A DNA stretch of 64,000 nucleotides from Candidatus Woesearchaeota archaeon. GTDB taxonomy: Archaea > Nanobdellota > Nanobdellia > Woesearchaeales > SM23-78. The DNA lies in the NCBI GenBank assembly GCA_016932315.1, contig JAFGDD010000002.1:1-64000 (forward strand), read 5' to 3'. Of the stretch, positions 8,042 through 17,630 are shown one piece after another. Below the pieces are notes generated by a model, which ran no database searches, had not been told where the DNA came from, and saw nothing but the letters and a program-made list of their open reading frames with translations. Position 1 is the first letter of the stretch; the number at the start of each line of letters is the position of its first letter. The position numbers and the translations under genes are program-made.

Positions 8042-8365
8042 TTATTCTCTGAAAGAATGAATGCACATGGTATCAACATACCAAATATGCGTTGAAAAGC
8101 ATGATCGATCTGTGTTTTGCATAATAACTCTTTCTATAGTACCAAGTCCATACTCTTTCAAATCGCTTCTTTTCAACTCCATAACATATCCTGTTATTTT
8201 CATTCCTGGTGCTGATTGCATATTATTGCTAGGGTCATAACCTTGCATGTTAGTGGTCGGGGCAGGTGTAGCTCCGTCATAGAATTCAGCTCCTTCAAAG
8301 AGGGTAATCTCTAACTTGTTACCTTTATCAACGCCAGATTTCTTTAAATCATCAATAGTCACCAT
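8042..8365 (-). CDS. Unknown 107-residue protein
   Basis: No family recognised. Soluble, with a Thr/Pro/Asn-rich middle (about 40-55) between two predicted strand-rich parts, and Cys residues near the C-terminus. ATG 8365 follows GGAGG with 7-base spacing; the in-frame TTG at 8371 overlaps that spacing and is less likely. Single gene, convergent with the coiled-coil gene upstream. Confidence 0.55.
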   Translation of the reverse strand: MVTIDDLKKSGVDKGNKLEITLFEGAEFYDGATPAPTTNMQGYDPSNNMQSAPGMKITGYVMELKRSDLKEYGLGTIERVIMQNTDRSCFSTHIWYVDTMCIHSFRE

Positions 8366-8499
8366 TTTCAAACCTCCAAATGTAACTATTGCGAAATGAT
8401 AAATCTTTTATAAAGGTTTCGTTTACCGTTTACCCTTTACCAGTCTTAAGGTAAAAACATCAATAAGTTTAAAATGAATACGAATGTTCTAACACTAAA

Positions 8500-9255
8500 A
8501 TGACTCTTTACATGATAGGCATTGGGTTGTGGGATGAAAAAGACATCTCTGTTAAGGGGCTTGAAGCTGTTAAGCAGTGCGACAAGGTATTCCTTGAGAA
8601 TTATACTTCCAGGCTCGGCGTTGGGGCTGATAAGCTTGAGAAGCTTTATGGCAAGAAAATAATGCTTGCGAATAGGGAGCTTGTGGAGAAGAAGAGCGAT
8701 GAAATACTCAATTCAGCTAAAAATAGCAATGTTGCTTTTTTAGTCATTGGGGATGTCTTCGGAGCAACAACGCACACAGACATGTACTTGAGGGCAAAAG
8801 AAAAAAACATTGATGTTGTTGTCATAAACAATGCTTCTGTTATGAACGCAATAGGAATTGTGGGGCTTGAATTGTACAAGTACGGCAAGACGACTTCAAT
8901 ACCTTTTCATAACGCCGATGTTGAAGCTCCTTATGATGTTATTAAGCAGAACAAGAAGAACAAGCTGCACACTTTATGCTTATTGGATATTGATGCGGAA
9001 AAAAAGAAATACATGAACATAAAAGAAGCAACAGAATACTTGCTGAGAGTTGATGAGAAACGCAAGGAAAAAATATTCACAAAGAAAACAATGTGCATAG
9101 GAGTTGCAAGATTAGGCAGTGATAAGCCAAGAATAGTTTATGCAGCTGCAGAAGAACTTCTTAAGACAGACTTTGGCGAGCCATTGCACTCGTTAATTAT
9201 CCCAGGAGAGCTCCACTTTGTTGAGGAAGATGCATTGAAGATTTGGAGAAAATAA
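8500..9255 (+). CDS. dph5: Diphthine synthase
   Basis: 251 residues. The SAM-dependent tetrapyrrole-methylase fold begins MTLYMIGIGLWDEKDIS and carries the family pattern KVFLENYTS at about 33-41. It trimethylates the modified histidine of elongation factor 2 during diphthamide synthesis. Dph6, which finishes the pathway, is also present (23762). TTTAAAATG about 30 bases before the ATG suggests a leaderless transcript. Structured element copy C follows the stop. Confidence 0.93.
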   Translation: MTLYMIGIGLWDEKDISVKGLEAVKQCDKVFLENYTSRLGVGADKLEKLYGKKIMLANRELVEKKSDEILNSAKNSNVAFLVIGDVFGATTHTDMYLRAKEKNIDVVVINNASVMNAIGIVGLELYKYGKTTSIPFHNADVEAPYDVIKQNKKNKLHTLCLLDIDAEKKKYMNIKEATEYLLRVDEKRKEKIFTKKTMCIGVARLGSDKPRIVYAAAEELLKTDFGEPLHSLIIPGELHFVEEDALKIWRK

Positions 9256-9264
9256 TTAACTTCT

Positions 9265-9385
9265 GTTTAAAATGTTGCCACAGCCTACGGCACGAGCTGC
9301 ACCTGAGCATATAATGCGAAGGTCAGATCGTCGGCTGTTTGCGTGGGGGTTGCCCCCTCGGGGTGCGCAAGGCAACATTTTAAAC
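9265..9385. repeat. Structured intergenic element, copy C (reverse orientation)
   Basis: Perfect 15-bp terminal inverted repeat: GTTTAAAATGTTGCC (9265-9279) with GGCAACATTTTAAAC (9371-9385). Read on the minus strand it contains ACCCCGAGGGGGCAACCCCC inside a TTGCGC/ACGCAA-type stem, then the ACAGCC...GGCTGT arm, in the same order as copy B. A 9-base direct repeat AAATAATTA flanks it (9250-9258 and 9394-9402); it is A/T-rich and could be chance. Confidence 0.75.
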
Positions 9386-9472
9386 GCATCAGCAAATAAT
9401 TAGAAAAATATTTAAACGTCTCTGAGTAAGATTATGTTTGCGTATAGGTAAAGATATAAAAGAGGTGCGCAT

Positions 9473-9937
9473 TTGCAGGTTAATGCTGAGTTGGCAGAGT
9501 TTTCTCATGAGAAGAGAGGTATGTCGCCGTTAATAGCCACCATGCTCCTAATAGCCTTTGCAGTCGCCCTCGGCGCAATGATAATGAACTGGAGCTCCAC
9601 TCTGGGAGAGAAAGACGCTGGAGGGCCTGATTGCTCCAAGGTGATGATGGAGATAAGCCCTTACCTTTGCTACGCAGAGAACATGATAAAGATTAGCGTG
9701 AAGAACACAGGCAAAGCAGTAGAAGCAGTATCCTTAAAAATAGTTGATAGCTCCGGAGAAACCCTTAAAGTATTGCCGGATTCAAAGCTTGCTTCTGGCG
9801 AAGTCATGAACAGGGATGTTCCTTTTGCCAAGTCAGGCAAGACTTCACTTGCATTAACGCCCAGCATTAATTACAAGGGAGAAGCTGCGCCCTGCACCAA
9901 GCCAGCCATTAAGATTGATGACTTGCCGAATTGCTGA
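9473..9937 (+). CDS. Archaeal type IV pilin-like protein
   Basis: 154 residues. The class III signal (EKRG before MSPLIATMLLIAFAVALGAM, about 14-37) marks it for a prepilin peptidase such as PibD/EppA. The hydrophobic helix would pack in a pilus or similar filament. The rest is a beta-rich domain with four to five Cys. The start is TTG 9473 with AGAGGTG at 9461-9467 five bases upstream. No secretion ATPase is nearby, so its partner machinery is elsewhere. Confidence 0.8.
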   Translation: MQVNAELAEFSHEKRGMSPLIATMLLIAFAVALGAMIMNWSSTLGEKDAGGPDCSKVMMEISPYLCYAENMIKISVKNTGKAVEAVSLKIVDSSGETLKVLPDSKLASGEVMNRDVPFAKSGKTSLALTPSINYKGEAAPCTKPAIKIDDLPNC

Positions 9938-9964
9938 AATAGTTTCATTCGTATAAAAAGTTCT

Positions 9965-10117
9965 GTGCCTGCTCGCATTCTGCGTCCGACCACCTGAAAA
10001 TTTTTTATTCTTTTTTTCTTAGGCGCTACTGCCCGACTGGCGCAACCCCGTCACGCGCTCGATTATGCTTACCAAAGAAATTTTCCCTTAGGGCGGTCTC
10101 GGACTTAATGCTCGCAC
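9965..10117. repeat. Structured intergenic element, copy D (divergent)
   Basis: Interrupted outer arms pair: GTGC/GCAC, GCATT/AATGC and GTCCGA/TCGGAC, then GAAAATTT with AAATTTTC further in. The inner part carries TGCCCGACTGGCGCAACCCCG, a weakened form of the core seen in other copies. It fills the gap between the pilin-like gene and the NFACT-R gene. Membership is less certain than for copies A-C. Confidence 0.5.
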
Positions 10118-10174
10118 TTAAAAAATTTTTCTGAGCCAAAAGCTTTTTAATTCCTTGTTCTTATCCATTTGATT

Positions 10175-10948
10175 ATGAAGCTAACTTTGGATATTCGTAA
10201 GTCTGTTGAGGAGAACGCTGCATCTTATTTTGAGAAGGCAAAGAAGGAAAAGAGGAAAGTTGCAGGCGCTCGAAAGATTGTTGATGATTACAGGAAGAAG
10301 CTTAGCGCTCTTGAAGAAGAGCGTGTTGAGAAGAAAATAGTTGTAAAACCTCAGGCAAGGAAGGAATGGTATGAGAAGTTTAGATGGTTTATATCATCAG
10401 ACGGCTTCTTGGTGATTGGCGGGAGGGATGCTACAACTAACGAGCTCGTTATCAAGAAGCACACTGACAAGGATGACATGGTGTTTCACACAGACATGGC
10501 AGGAAGCCCGTTCGTCGTTATTAAGAGGGAGAATAAGCAGGGTGAATTTCCTCAATCAACAATTGCTGAAGCAGCGGCTTTTACTGCAATATTTTCTAAG
10601 GGATGGAAGCAGGGCATGAGTGGCTTTAGTGTTTTTAGCGTAAAGCCAGAGCAGGTTAGCAAGACTGCTAAGCCAGGAGAATTCATAGCCAAGGGAGCTT
10701 TCATGATTTACGGCCAGAAAGATTATCACAGGCCAGAGATGCGCTTTGCCGTAGGATTGTGCGAAGGCAAAGTCATGGGAGGCCCTTTGAGTGCTGTGCA
10801 AAAGCATTGCAAGCCGTTCGTTGAGATTATTCAGGGTGATGACAAGCTTAGTGATGTTGCTAAGCAGGTAAAATCAGCAATAGGCGGAGAATTAGATGAC
10901 CTTTTCAGAGTACTGCCTGCTAATTGCAAGCTTAAGAGAACCGCCTAG
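10175..10948 (+). CDS. NFACT-R domain protein (Rqc2/RqcH-related RNA-binding part only)
   Basis: 257 residues. A short coiled coil (about 10-60) leads into the NFACT-R/DUF814 domain (about 70-230; WYEKFRWFISSDGFLVIGGRDA is its entry and DKDDMVFHTDMAGSPF follows). Full Rqc2/RqcH/FbpA proteins of ribosome-associated quality control also have a large N-terminal NFACT-N domain, which is absent here. ATG 10175 is preferred to TTG 10169. It may be a stand-alone NFACT-R, or NFACT-N may be encoded elsewhere. Confidence 0.85.
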   Translation: MKLTLDIRKSVEENAASYFEKAKKEKRKVAGARKIVDDYRKKLSALEEERVEKKIVVKPQARKEWYEKFRWFISSDGFLVIGGRDATTNELVIKKHTDKDDMVFHTDMAGSPFVVIKRENKQGEFPQSTIAEAAAFTAIFSKGWKQGMSGFSVFSVKPEQVSKTAKPGEFIAKGAFMIYGQKDYHRPEMRFAVGLCEGKVMGGPLSAVQKHCKPFVEIIQGDDKLSDVAKQVKSAIGGELDDLFRVLPANCKLKRTA

Positions 10949-11037
10949 AACCATTCGTCGTAAAGCTCTTCTTCCAGCTCGTCCTCCTCGTCCTCTGACA
11001 AGAATTCTGTGTATACGTCCTCCTTTTTCTTTCCCAT
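10945..11037 (-). CDS. Possible very short acidic protein (30 residues)
   Basis: An open frame MGKKKEDVYTEF... ending DEWF, with a strongly acidic second half. It overlaps the stop of the NFACT-R gene on the other strand by 4 bases. TATATATAAT about 30 bases upstream suits a leaderless transcript. Too short to judge; it is kept because it fills the space and has a clean promoter. Confidence 0.35.
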   Translation of the reverse strand: MGKKKEDVYTEFLSEDEEDELEEELYDEWF

Positions 11038-11107
11038 GTATGATATTGTAATATACTTTAATTATATATACTTTTCGATTTTTAAGCTAATCGACGAGAA
11101 AAAAAGC

Positions 11108-13684
11108 TTATTTTTTTCTCTTCTTTTTCTTGCCTGCGAATGCTAAGAACAAGTAAGGAAGGAACAAGAGTATTAGGAGCAGGAATATGAGTATTATCAG
11201 AAATAATATCCAGAGCCAGGAGAGTGATGGTTTACAGGTTCTTGTGTTGGTCTTGAAATCAGAGCCATAAGTGCAGAGCTGAGTTTGTTTTGAGTTTGAG
11301 CAGGCACTCCAGGCACCACATGACCAGGTTTCAATAGTGCATATGCTGCTGCAGCCGTCGCCATCAACAACATTTCCGTCATCGCACTCCTCATTAAGGT
11401 CAGGTCTGCCATTACCACAGGCATAAGCTGAGTCCATGCAATACACCAGCTTCAAGGCTGCGAAGTCAAGAAGCTCAACAGATTCCATATTTCCAGTCCT
11501 GCTAATCCTAATCCTGATTGAAAGATTATCAGCAGCAACCGTAGGCAGAGGATCTGGCAATAAGCATTCGTCTATGCTGTCAAAAGTGCTACTGTACAAG
11601 TCGCATAGCTTGTTCCATGTTGAGCCGTCATAATATTCAAGTTTTATGTTAGCATAGGATTCTTTGTGCTCCAATGCAATGCTTATGTTCCTGAAACCTC
11701 TTAAAAGACCAAGTCCAAACCAGTGAAGGTCAATGTAGGAAGGCTCAAGGTTGCAGGCTTTCTGCTCTGCCCTAAGATTATCGCTTAGCAAAACCTCTTT
11801 TGTGACATCATCATTCTCTGCTCCGCAACCATAATCAAGGTGAGAGTAATTTACAGGCACGAAAATTTCCCTGCACACAGGTAGTTCTACATCCCAGGGT
11901 CTTGGAGTGTAAACGCAAGCCCCTCCTTGAAGAGTAATGGCTTTGCAGTTGCGAGTGCAATAAGTGCAACTCTTACCGCAATCAGGAATGCAAACAGCGC
12001 CATTATTCCTTCCGTCATCGCATTCCTCGCCAAGACCGGTTATTCCGTCGCCGCAAATAGAAGCCCTTGGCCTGTTGCAAGCCACGCCATAATAAGAGCA
12101 GGGAAGGTTCATGTATTGATTATAATAATCATAGTCATAACCATATCCATCATAATAATCATCATCGTCTTCGTTTCCTGAGCAGGATTCTCCATTAGCA
12201 TAAGTTACCTGGCAGTTAGTCCCGCAATAAGCGCAACTGTCATCACAAGAAGGAGTGCAGGCAACGCCATTATTAGAACCAGAGTCGCATTGCTCGCCGT
12301 AATCAACTATTCCATTGCCGCAGCTGCCGCCAATAATAGTTGCCCAGGTGCAACTAGCGCTGCAATAAGAGCACTGCCCGCCAGCTGGTGGAACGCAGGG
12401 TATGCCGTTGAATGCGCCATTATCACACTGCTCTCCAGAATTTACTATGTTATTGCCGCAATAAGAACTGCCAGTGCACTGGCAATTAATGCATGATTCT
12501 CCTGAAGGGCATTGAGTATTTGACTCGCATTCCTCGCCAGGATCAATTAATCCGTTGCCGCAACTAGGAATTGCTGAGTGCGAGCAGCTGCAATTAGACA
12601 AGCAAATATCCGGAGTGCCAGGATTATCGTCGTTGCAATCAGAGTTAACGCTGCAACTAGCTCCGCACTGTCCTGCAACGCATTGGTAAACGAATTCGTC
12701 CTCAAAACAACTGCATGCAGAATTGCAATAGCCAAATCCATCCCTTAATCCAAGCTTGTGGTTCAGGCATTCTTGGTCTTGCTGGCTGCAAAAAGCATTA
12801 TTATTCGTGAAAGGAAGTTCACAAACCTCTCCTGGTTCAATTATTCCATTGCCGCAAGGAGCTGAAACAGAGCAAGAATATATGAGAGTGAAATAAGCGC
12901 TGTCATCAGCTGATAAGGTTACAGTGCCAGGGTTGCATGTAAAATTAAAGCTCTTAGTATTGCAGTCACTGAAATGTATCTGTTGGCTGCAACCAGGACC
13001 ACTAACGCTTAGAGTTGCAGGATTCTTCCAAGTGCATCCGCTATTCCTTATGGTGCCTGTGAACCTGCACCTCTGACCAGCAGGCACAGTATAAGTTTTT
13101 GCTGGTGGTTCAGGATTGCATTCTGCATGGCCAATGTTGCATTGGCTGTCATCGCACATCATTCTCCCTGGGCCAGTACATGATTCTTCTCCTCCTTCCT
13201 CATCTCCTTCGCAAAAATTATAATAAGGCCACCTGCCTTCTGTTCCTGCCTGGTCGCAATGGAATCCTTCACAGCAGTCAGAACTATCCCTTCCTCCATT
13301 GCAAGGATGAGCATGCCTTCCGCAGCACTTCCCGCCCTGGCAGTCAATTACGCTGTTCTCACAAGGACCATTGCATTGGTCAGTATTAGTGCAGGAAGTT
13401 CCAATCCTTGCCATGCACATAGCATAGAAGCAGTCCATTCCTGGGCAGCAAGGAGGGTCTGCAGGATGAGAAGAGTCTCCTGTAAATCCGCAATGAGCTC
13501 CGAGGTTTCCGCAGGTTTGGCCTGCGGCGCTGTACTTACATTCAGTTCCTGCAGGAGGAATATTAATACTGAATGAAATAGAAGTGTTTATGCTTTCAGC
13601 AGCAACTGAAGAAACAGTCAGAATGATAAACATAATGAATACTAAGGTTGTACTAAATAATTTGTTGTTTTCATTGAAAAGCAT
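11108..13684 (-). CDS. Large Cys-rich surface protein with six CGNG-repeat modules
   Basis: 858 residues. The signal peptide (about 5-30) ends VAAES; the C-terminus has a membrane helix (about 820-850) and a Lys/Arg tail. Six modules start with a motif like CGNGIIEPGEVCE or CGDGITGLGEECDDG (about 280, 375, 410, 455, 545, 765). Modules of this kind (DUF4215/Myxococcus Cys-rich repeats) bind calcium or stabilise surface proteins by disulfides. A folded non-repeat domain lies near 600-750. ATG 13684 is chosen because AAGGTGAG precedes it. Likely a cell-surface or adhesion protein. Confidence 0.75.
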   Translation of the reverse strand: MLFNENNKLFSTTLVFIMFIILTVSSVAAESINTSISFSINIPPAGTECKYSAAGQTCGNLGAHCGFTGDSSHPADPPCCPGMDCFYAMCMARIGTSCTNTDQCNGPCENSVIDCQGGKCCGRHAHPCNGGRDSSDCCEGFHCDQAGTEGRWPYYNFCEGDEEGGEESCTGPGRMMCDDSQCNIGHAECNPEPPAKTYTVPAGQRCRFTGTIRNSGCTWKNPATLSVSGPGCSQQIHFSDCNTKSFNFTCNPGTVTLSADDSAYFTLIYSCSVSAPCGNGIIEPGEVCELPFTNNNAFCSQQDQECLNHKLGLRDGFGYCNSACSCFEDEFVYQCVAGQCGASCSVNSDCNDDNPGTPDICLSNCSCSHSAIPSCGNGLIDPGEECESNTQCPSGESCINCQCTGSSYCGNNIVNSGEQCDNGAFNGIPCVPPAGGQCSYCSASCTWATIIGGSCGNGIVDYGEQCDSGSNNGVACTPSCDDSCAYCGTNCQVTYANGESCSGNEDDDDYYDGYGYDYDYYNQYMNLPCSYYGVACNRPRASICGDGITGLGEECDDGRNNGAVCIPDCGKSCTYCTRNCKAITLQGGACVYTPRPWDVELPVCREIFVPVNYSHLDYGCGAENDDVTKEVLLSDNLRAEQKACNLEPSYIDLHWFGLGLLRGFRNISIALEHKESYANIKLEYYDGSTWNKLCDLYSSTFDSIDECLLPDPLPTVAADNLSIRIRISRTGNMESVELLDFAALKLVYCMDSAYACGNGRPDLNEECDDGNVVDGDGCSSICTIETWSCGAWSACSNSKQTQLCTYGSDFKTNTRTCKPSLSWLWILFLIILIFLLLILLFLPYLFLAFAGKKKKRKK

Positions 13685-13922
13685 TTGCTCCACTCACCTT
13701 ATAATTCCTTTCAAAATCCCTTTTCAAATAATTATTTACCTATCATTCATTATTTTAACTATTTATTCATTATTTTAGTTGTATTTATTATTCTTGGCAG
13801 AGCAGGTTTATAAAATTATCTTTTAATGCACGAAATTTGCGTGATAATTAATAAATTAAAAGATTAAAGGGAGGCTGAGATTTATAATAATCTTTATAAA
13901 CCAGTTATTATTCGCGAGTATT

Positions 13923-15827
13923 ATGGTGGGTGACCATAATTTCAAGACTACTGCTGATATTAAGACTTCTAAGAACATAATAGACCAGGTTATTGGGCAG
14001 GAAGAAGCAGTTAATGTCATCAGGAAGGCTAGCAAGCAGAGGCGTCATGTTCTTTTAATAGGCGAGCCAGGGACAGGTAAGTCAATGCTTGGAATGGCAT
14101 TGGCAGAGCTCTTGCCTAAGGAAAAACTAGTTGACATTCTGGCATTCCAGAATCCTAATGATGAGAATACCCCGCTTATAAGGACTGCGCCTGCAGGCCA
14201 GGGCAGGGAAATTGTTGCAAAGGCAAGGATTCAGAGCACTAGCGTCCTAAGCAAGCAGAACCTGTTTGTCTGGGTAATACTGCTCGCAGCCCTTCTGTTT
14301 CCTTACTGGGTTTGGAGGAATAATGTTTTTGCACTCGGTGAAACAGCTAACTCTATAATATACGCTGCTTCAATGATAACATTCATAGCAATAGCTGCTG
14401 TTTTCATGATGTCAATGAGCATGGGAAGGAGGCTAGCCACTCAGGGAGAAAAAATCAGCGTGCCAAAGCTTGTTGTTGACAATTTCAAGAAAGAGCACGC
14501 CCCATTTTTTGACGCAACAGGAGCACATGCAGGAGCCCTTCTCGGTGACGTACTTCACGATCCTTTTCAGAGCGGAGGATTAGGCACGCCTGCTCATGAG
14601 AGAATTGTTGCCGGCATGATTCACAAGGCTCACATGGGAGTGCTTTTTATTGATGAGATAGCAACCCTGCAGCCTCATACCCAGCAGGAATTATTGACTG
14701 CTTTGCAGGAGGGAAAATTCTCAATTACTGGCCAGAGCGAGAGAAGCGCTGGTGCAATGGTAAGAACAGAGCCTGTGCCTTGCAACTTCATCCTTGTAGC
14801 TGCTGGCAACATGGAAACAGTCAAAGAGATGCACCCTGCACTGAGGAGCAGGATAAGAGGTTATGGTTATGAGGTTTACATGAAAGAAACCATGCCTGAT
14901 ACTCCTGAGAACAGGTGGAAGATAGCTGTCTTTGTCGCCCAGGAAGTGAACAAGGATAAAAAGATTCCTCACTTCACCAAGGACGCAGTTGATTATATTG
15001 TTGAAGAAGCTCGCAGAAGGGCGAACAGAAAAGGTCATCTGAGCCTGATATTCAGGGAGCTCGGAGGATTGGTGAGAGCTGCAGGTGATGTTGCTGTGGA
15101 GGAAGGAGCAAAGCTTGTTGAGAAGAAGCACATCATCAAAGCCAAGACTATCGCCCGCAGCTTGGAAGAACAAATTGCAGATAAGTACATAGAACGAAAG
15201 AAAGAATACGACGTGATTGTCACGAGCGGCAAGCAAGTTGGCAGAGTTAATGGCTTGGCAGTCATCGGTAGCGGGAGTACATACTCAGGCATCATTCTAC
15301 CAATTGAGTCTGAAGTCACGCCTGGCGGGAGAGGAAAAACAATAATAGCCACTGGCAAGCTCGGAGAAATAGCAAAAGAAGCAATCATTAATGTGAGCGC
15401 CATCATTAAGAGATACTTTGGCGATGACATAAAAGGAAAATATGATATTTATGTTCAGTTCCTGCAAACCTATGAAGGAGTAGAAGGCGACAGCGCCAGC
15501 GTAGCAGTGGCAACAAGTATAATATCTGCGCTCAAAAAGATTCCAATAAAACAGGATATTGCAATGACAGGCAGCCTTAGCGTACGTGGAGAAGTATTGC
15601 CTGTTGGCGGTGTAACTTCAAAAGTTGAAGCAGCCATTGATGCCGACATAAAAAAGGTTATTGTTCCTAAGAGCAACATGCAGGACATAGTTCTTGACAA
15701 GAAAAAACTTGAAAGCATCAAGCTCATACCTGTAAACAGCATCAGCGAAGTCCTGAAAGAAGCGCTTGAGTGGAAAGGAAAAGAGCAGATTCTAAAGAAT
15801 ATTATGAAAAGTAATGGAAGACAGTGA
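13923..15827 (+). CDS. lonB: Membrane-anchored ATP-dependent protease LonB
   Basis: 634 residues, normal for archaeal LonB. Order: AAA+ start with Walker A GEPGTGKS (about 44), two membrane helices inserted in the AAA domain (about 115-165), Walker B VLFIDEIA, sensor region, then the Lon protease domain with catalytic Ser in EGDSAS (about 520) and Lys in [10 protein letters not shown]. It degrades damaged or regulatory proteins at the membrane. CTTTATAAACC about 28 bases before the ATG suggests a leaderless transcript. Single-gene unit. Confidence 0.97.
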   Translation: MVGDHNFKTTADIKTSKNIIDQVIGQEEAVNVIRKASKQRRHVLLIGEPGTGKSMLGMALAELLPKEKLVDILAFQNPNDENTPLIRTAPAGQGREIVAKARIQSTSVLSKQNLFVWVILLAALLFPYWVWRNNVFALGETANSIIYAASMITFIAIAAVFMMSMSMGRRLATQGEKISVPKLVVDNFKKEHAPFFDATGAHAGALLGDVLHDPFQSGGLGTPAHERIVAGMIHKAHMGVLFIDEIATLQPHTQQELLTALQEGKFSITGQSERSAGAMVRTEPVPCNFILVAAGNMETVKEMHPALRSRIRGYGYEVYMKETMPDTPENRWKIAVFVAQEVNKDKKIPHFTKDAVDYIVEEARRRANRKGHLSLIFRELGGLVRAAGDVAVEEGAKLVEKKHIIKAKTIARSLEEQIADKYIERKKEYDVIVTSGKQVGRVNGLAVIGSGSTYSGIILPIESEVTPGGRGKTIIATGKLGEIAKEAIINVSAIIKRYFGDDIKGKYDIYVQFLQTYEGVEGDSASVAVATSIISALKKIPIKQDIAMTGSLSVRGEVLPVGGVTSKVEAAIDADIKKVIVPKSNMQDIVLDKKKLESIKLIPVNSISEVLKEALEWKGKEQILKNIMKSNGRQ

Positions 15828-15886
15828 CATAAAAAAGATATTAAAAATAAAAAAACAAAAAAGAAACAAAAAGAAAATAAGTTTTC

Positions 15887-16885
15887 TCATCCAGCATTGC
15901 AGTCGCTATTAACTGTTCCTGGCGTTCCGTAATCCCCAGTGCCATAGGAGTCGAATGCATTGCACCAGTAAACTCCATCATCATTGTCTGTTGCGCTGTA
16001 GTGAGAATAGTCTAGCTGCAATGAATAGCCTGCAATGTTAAGAATCTTCCAGGGATCAACACTTATATCATATGACACATCATCTATGATTTCATTGTTT
16101 GGATTGAGAATTACTATTGCGTCTGCGGTGTTTCCAAGTGTGAAGCTGCTGTAGCCTGCATCACAGATAATTCCTCCGTTCAGAGTGTTGTCCGTATTCT
16201 TGCACAAAACTGCGTAATCACTAGGTTGCACCAGAACATCCTGGCTAAATGTGAAAGAGTCAGTTCCCAAGTCTTGGATTGTCCAGCCATTAAGATTAAC
16301 TGCACTGCTTCCGGGGTTGTAAACCTCGAACCATTCGCCTGCAGTATCTGAGACTGCATCAGGATTGTACATTATCTCTGTGATTACTAATCCCCCAGAA
16401 TCACCTGTTCCACCACCACCGCCAGTCCCTGAACTGCTTGTTCCTGAGCAAATTCCTGAGTTGCAGACATCATTAACAGTGTCTGGGTTGTTGTCGTCGC
16501 AACTGTTCTGGTTGTATGAATAAACGCAGCCTTGGAAAAAGTCGCAAACCTCATCAGTGCAGATATTATTATCATAGCAATCAGCGTCAAGGATGCAATC
16601 TGGCAGGTTATATCCGCTTACACCAGCTTCAAGCTGCTGAACTCTCACAGTTAATGCCTGGAAGTCTGCAGTTGTTACGCTGCAGCTGCACTCTCCAGCC
16701 GGTCCTTGAGGCCCTTCAATAATGCTTATGTTCTGCACCTGATCCTGCAATACATGGATGGCATTCCATAACCGCAGAAAAGGGTTTTTAAGCCACCTGT
16801 TAGTGCTTCCTGTCGTTGCGAATACAGAGGTTGACACTATAGCAACAACCAATAAAACCAAAGCTAATGCTAAGAACTTTTTCAT
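15887..16885 (-). CDS. Secreted lamin-tail-domain (LTD) protein
   Basis: 332 residues. A signal peptide (1-24) is followed by a short coil, a collagen-like GPQGPAGE, a Cys-rich segment with repeated C-x-D spacing (about 93-140), a Gly/Ser linker, and a lamin-tail domain (about 160-315; LVITEIMYNP and GEWFEVYNP are its hallmark strands). LTDs in prokaryotes are mostly extracellular and help in adhesion or attach to nucleases; none is seen here. ATG 16885 has GGAGGTG upstream. Confidence 0.8.
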   Translation of the reverse strand: MKKFLALALVLLVVAIVSTSVFATTGSTNRWLKNPFLRLWNAIHVLQDQVQNISIIEGPQGPAGECSCSVTTADFQALTVRVQQLEAGVSGYNLPDCILDADCYDNNICTDEVCDFFQGCVYSYNQNSCDDNNPDTVNDVCNSGICSGTSSSGTGGGGGTGDSGGLVITEIMYNPDAVSDTAGEWFEVYNPGSSAVNLNGWTIQDLGTDSFTFSQDVLVQPSDYAVLCKNTDNTLNGGIICDAGYSSFTLGNTADAIVILNPNNEIIDDVSYDISVDPWKILNIAGYSLQLDYSHYSATDNDDGVYWCNAFDSYGTGDYGTPGTVNSDCNAG

Positions 16886-17062
16886 AGCACACCTCCAATT
16901 TTTTTTAATTTTTTCTTTTCCTTTCACAAAATTTTCTTTTCTTCAGTCCGTTAGAGGTGCTTTAAATAATGCTATGATGAAAAAATGGAGAAGCTCCGAC
17001 GAAAACGGAGAAATTTTAAAAAATAAAGTTAAAAGTCATTTAAATTAAGAATTATTTAATAA

Positions 17063-17560
17063 TTAATTCTTTAGAATCGTTTTTAACACGCCAATATTCT
17101 CCAGCGAATGGGCATAGCCTTGCTCTATTGCGTTTGCTTTCTCGAACTCAGCAAGGGCTTCTTCAAGGTCAGTAATTTTCTTGTCATCAGTGTTCCTGAA
17201 CCTGTCAACAAGATTAATTGCTAGGTCATAGTGATAGCTCGGATTATTAGGCTCAACAACAATGATTGCTCTGAGATGGTTTATGGCTTCACTGTATTTT
17301 CCTGCCTGATAATAAAGCACTGCAAGGTTGTTCCTTACTTCAGCATCCTCGCCAAGCAATAAGCAGTATTCATAGGCAGAAATGGCTTTAGAATAATCGC
17401 CTTGCTCTGCAAGATAATGGCCAAGGGCCTTATAGAACTGCGGGTCCTTCTGGAAATTATTATTGTCTGTCTTTACAATAATATTTGTTCCTAAAGCGAC
17501 AGTCACGAATGCTAGAGTTATAATCAATCCTAAAACCAGAATAATTGTTTTCTTTTTCAA
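17063..17560 (-). CDS. Membrane-anchored TPR protein B
   Basis: 165 residues: an N-terminal membrane helix (about 4-25) then three TPR-like repeats (YYQAGKYSEAINHLRAI type). It has the same layout as the TPR gene just upstream, including LEEALAEFEKANAIEQGYAHSLENI versus its counterpart, so the two are duplicates. TTG 17560 is chosen because AGGGGTGG precedes it; the frame stays open upstream to 17653. Probably external scaffolding. Confidence 0.7.
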   Translation of the reverse strand: MKKKTIILVLGLIITLAFVTVALGTNIIVKTDNNNFQKDPQFYKALGHYLAEQGDYSKAISAYEYCLLLGEDAEVRNNLAVLYYQAGKYSEAINHLRAIIVVEPNNPSYHYDLAINLVDRFRNTDDKKITDLEEALAEFEKANAIEQGYAHSLENIGVLKTILKN

Positions 17561-17630
17561 CAACCCACCCCTAAAATTTTTGATGTACAAAAAATAAGAA
17601 TAAGCAAAGTTTATAAAACTTCTGATTAAC

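Noticed and set aside
9965-10150. rRNA or tRNA fragment between the pilin-like and NFACT-R genes
   Set aside because: The GC-rich pieces pair with each other and carry a weak version of the dispersed-element core; no tRNA arms are present.
11089-11103. 15-base repeat AATCGACGAGAAAAA also at 61379-61393
   Set aside because: Only two copies, half low-complexity, with no shared context. Could be chance.
12120-12180. Simple repeat (ATAATCATC-like) inside the Cys-rich gene
   Set aside because: It encodes an in-frame Asp/Tyr-rich stretch of the protein, so it is coding low complexity and not a separate repeat element.
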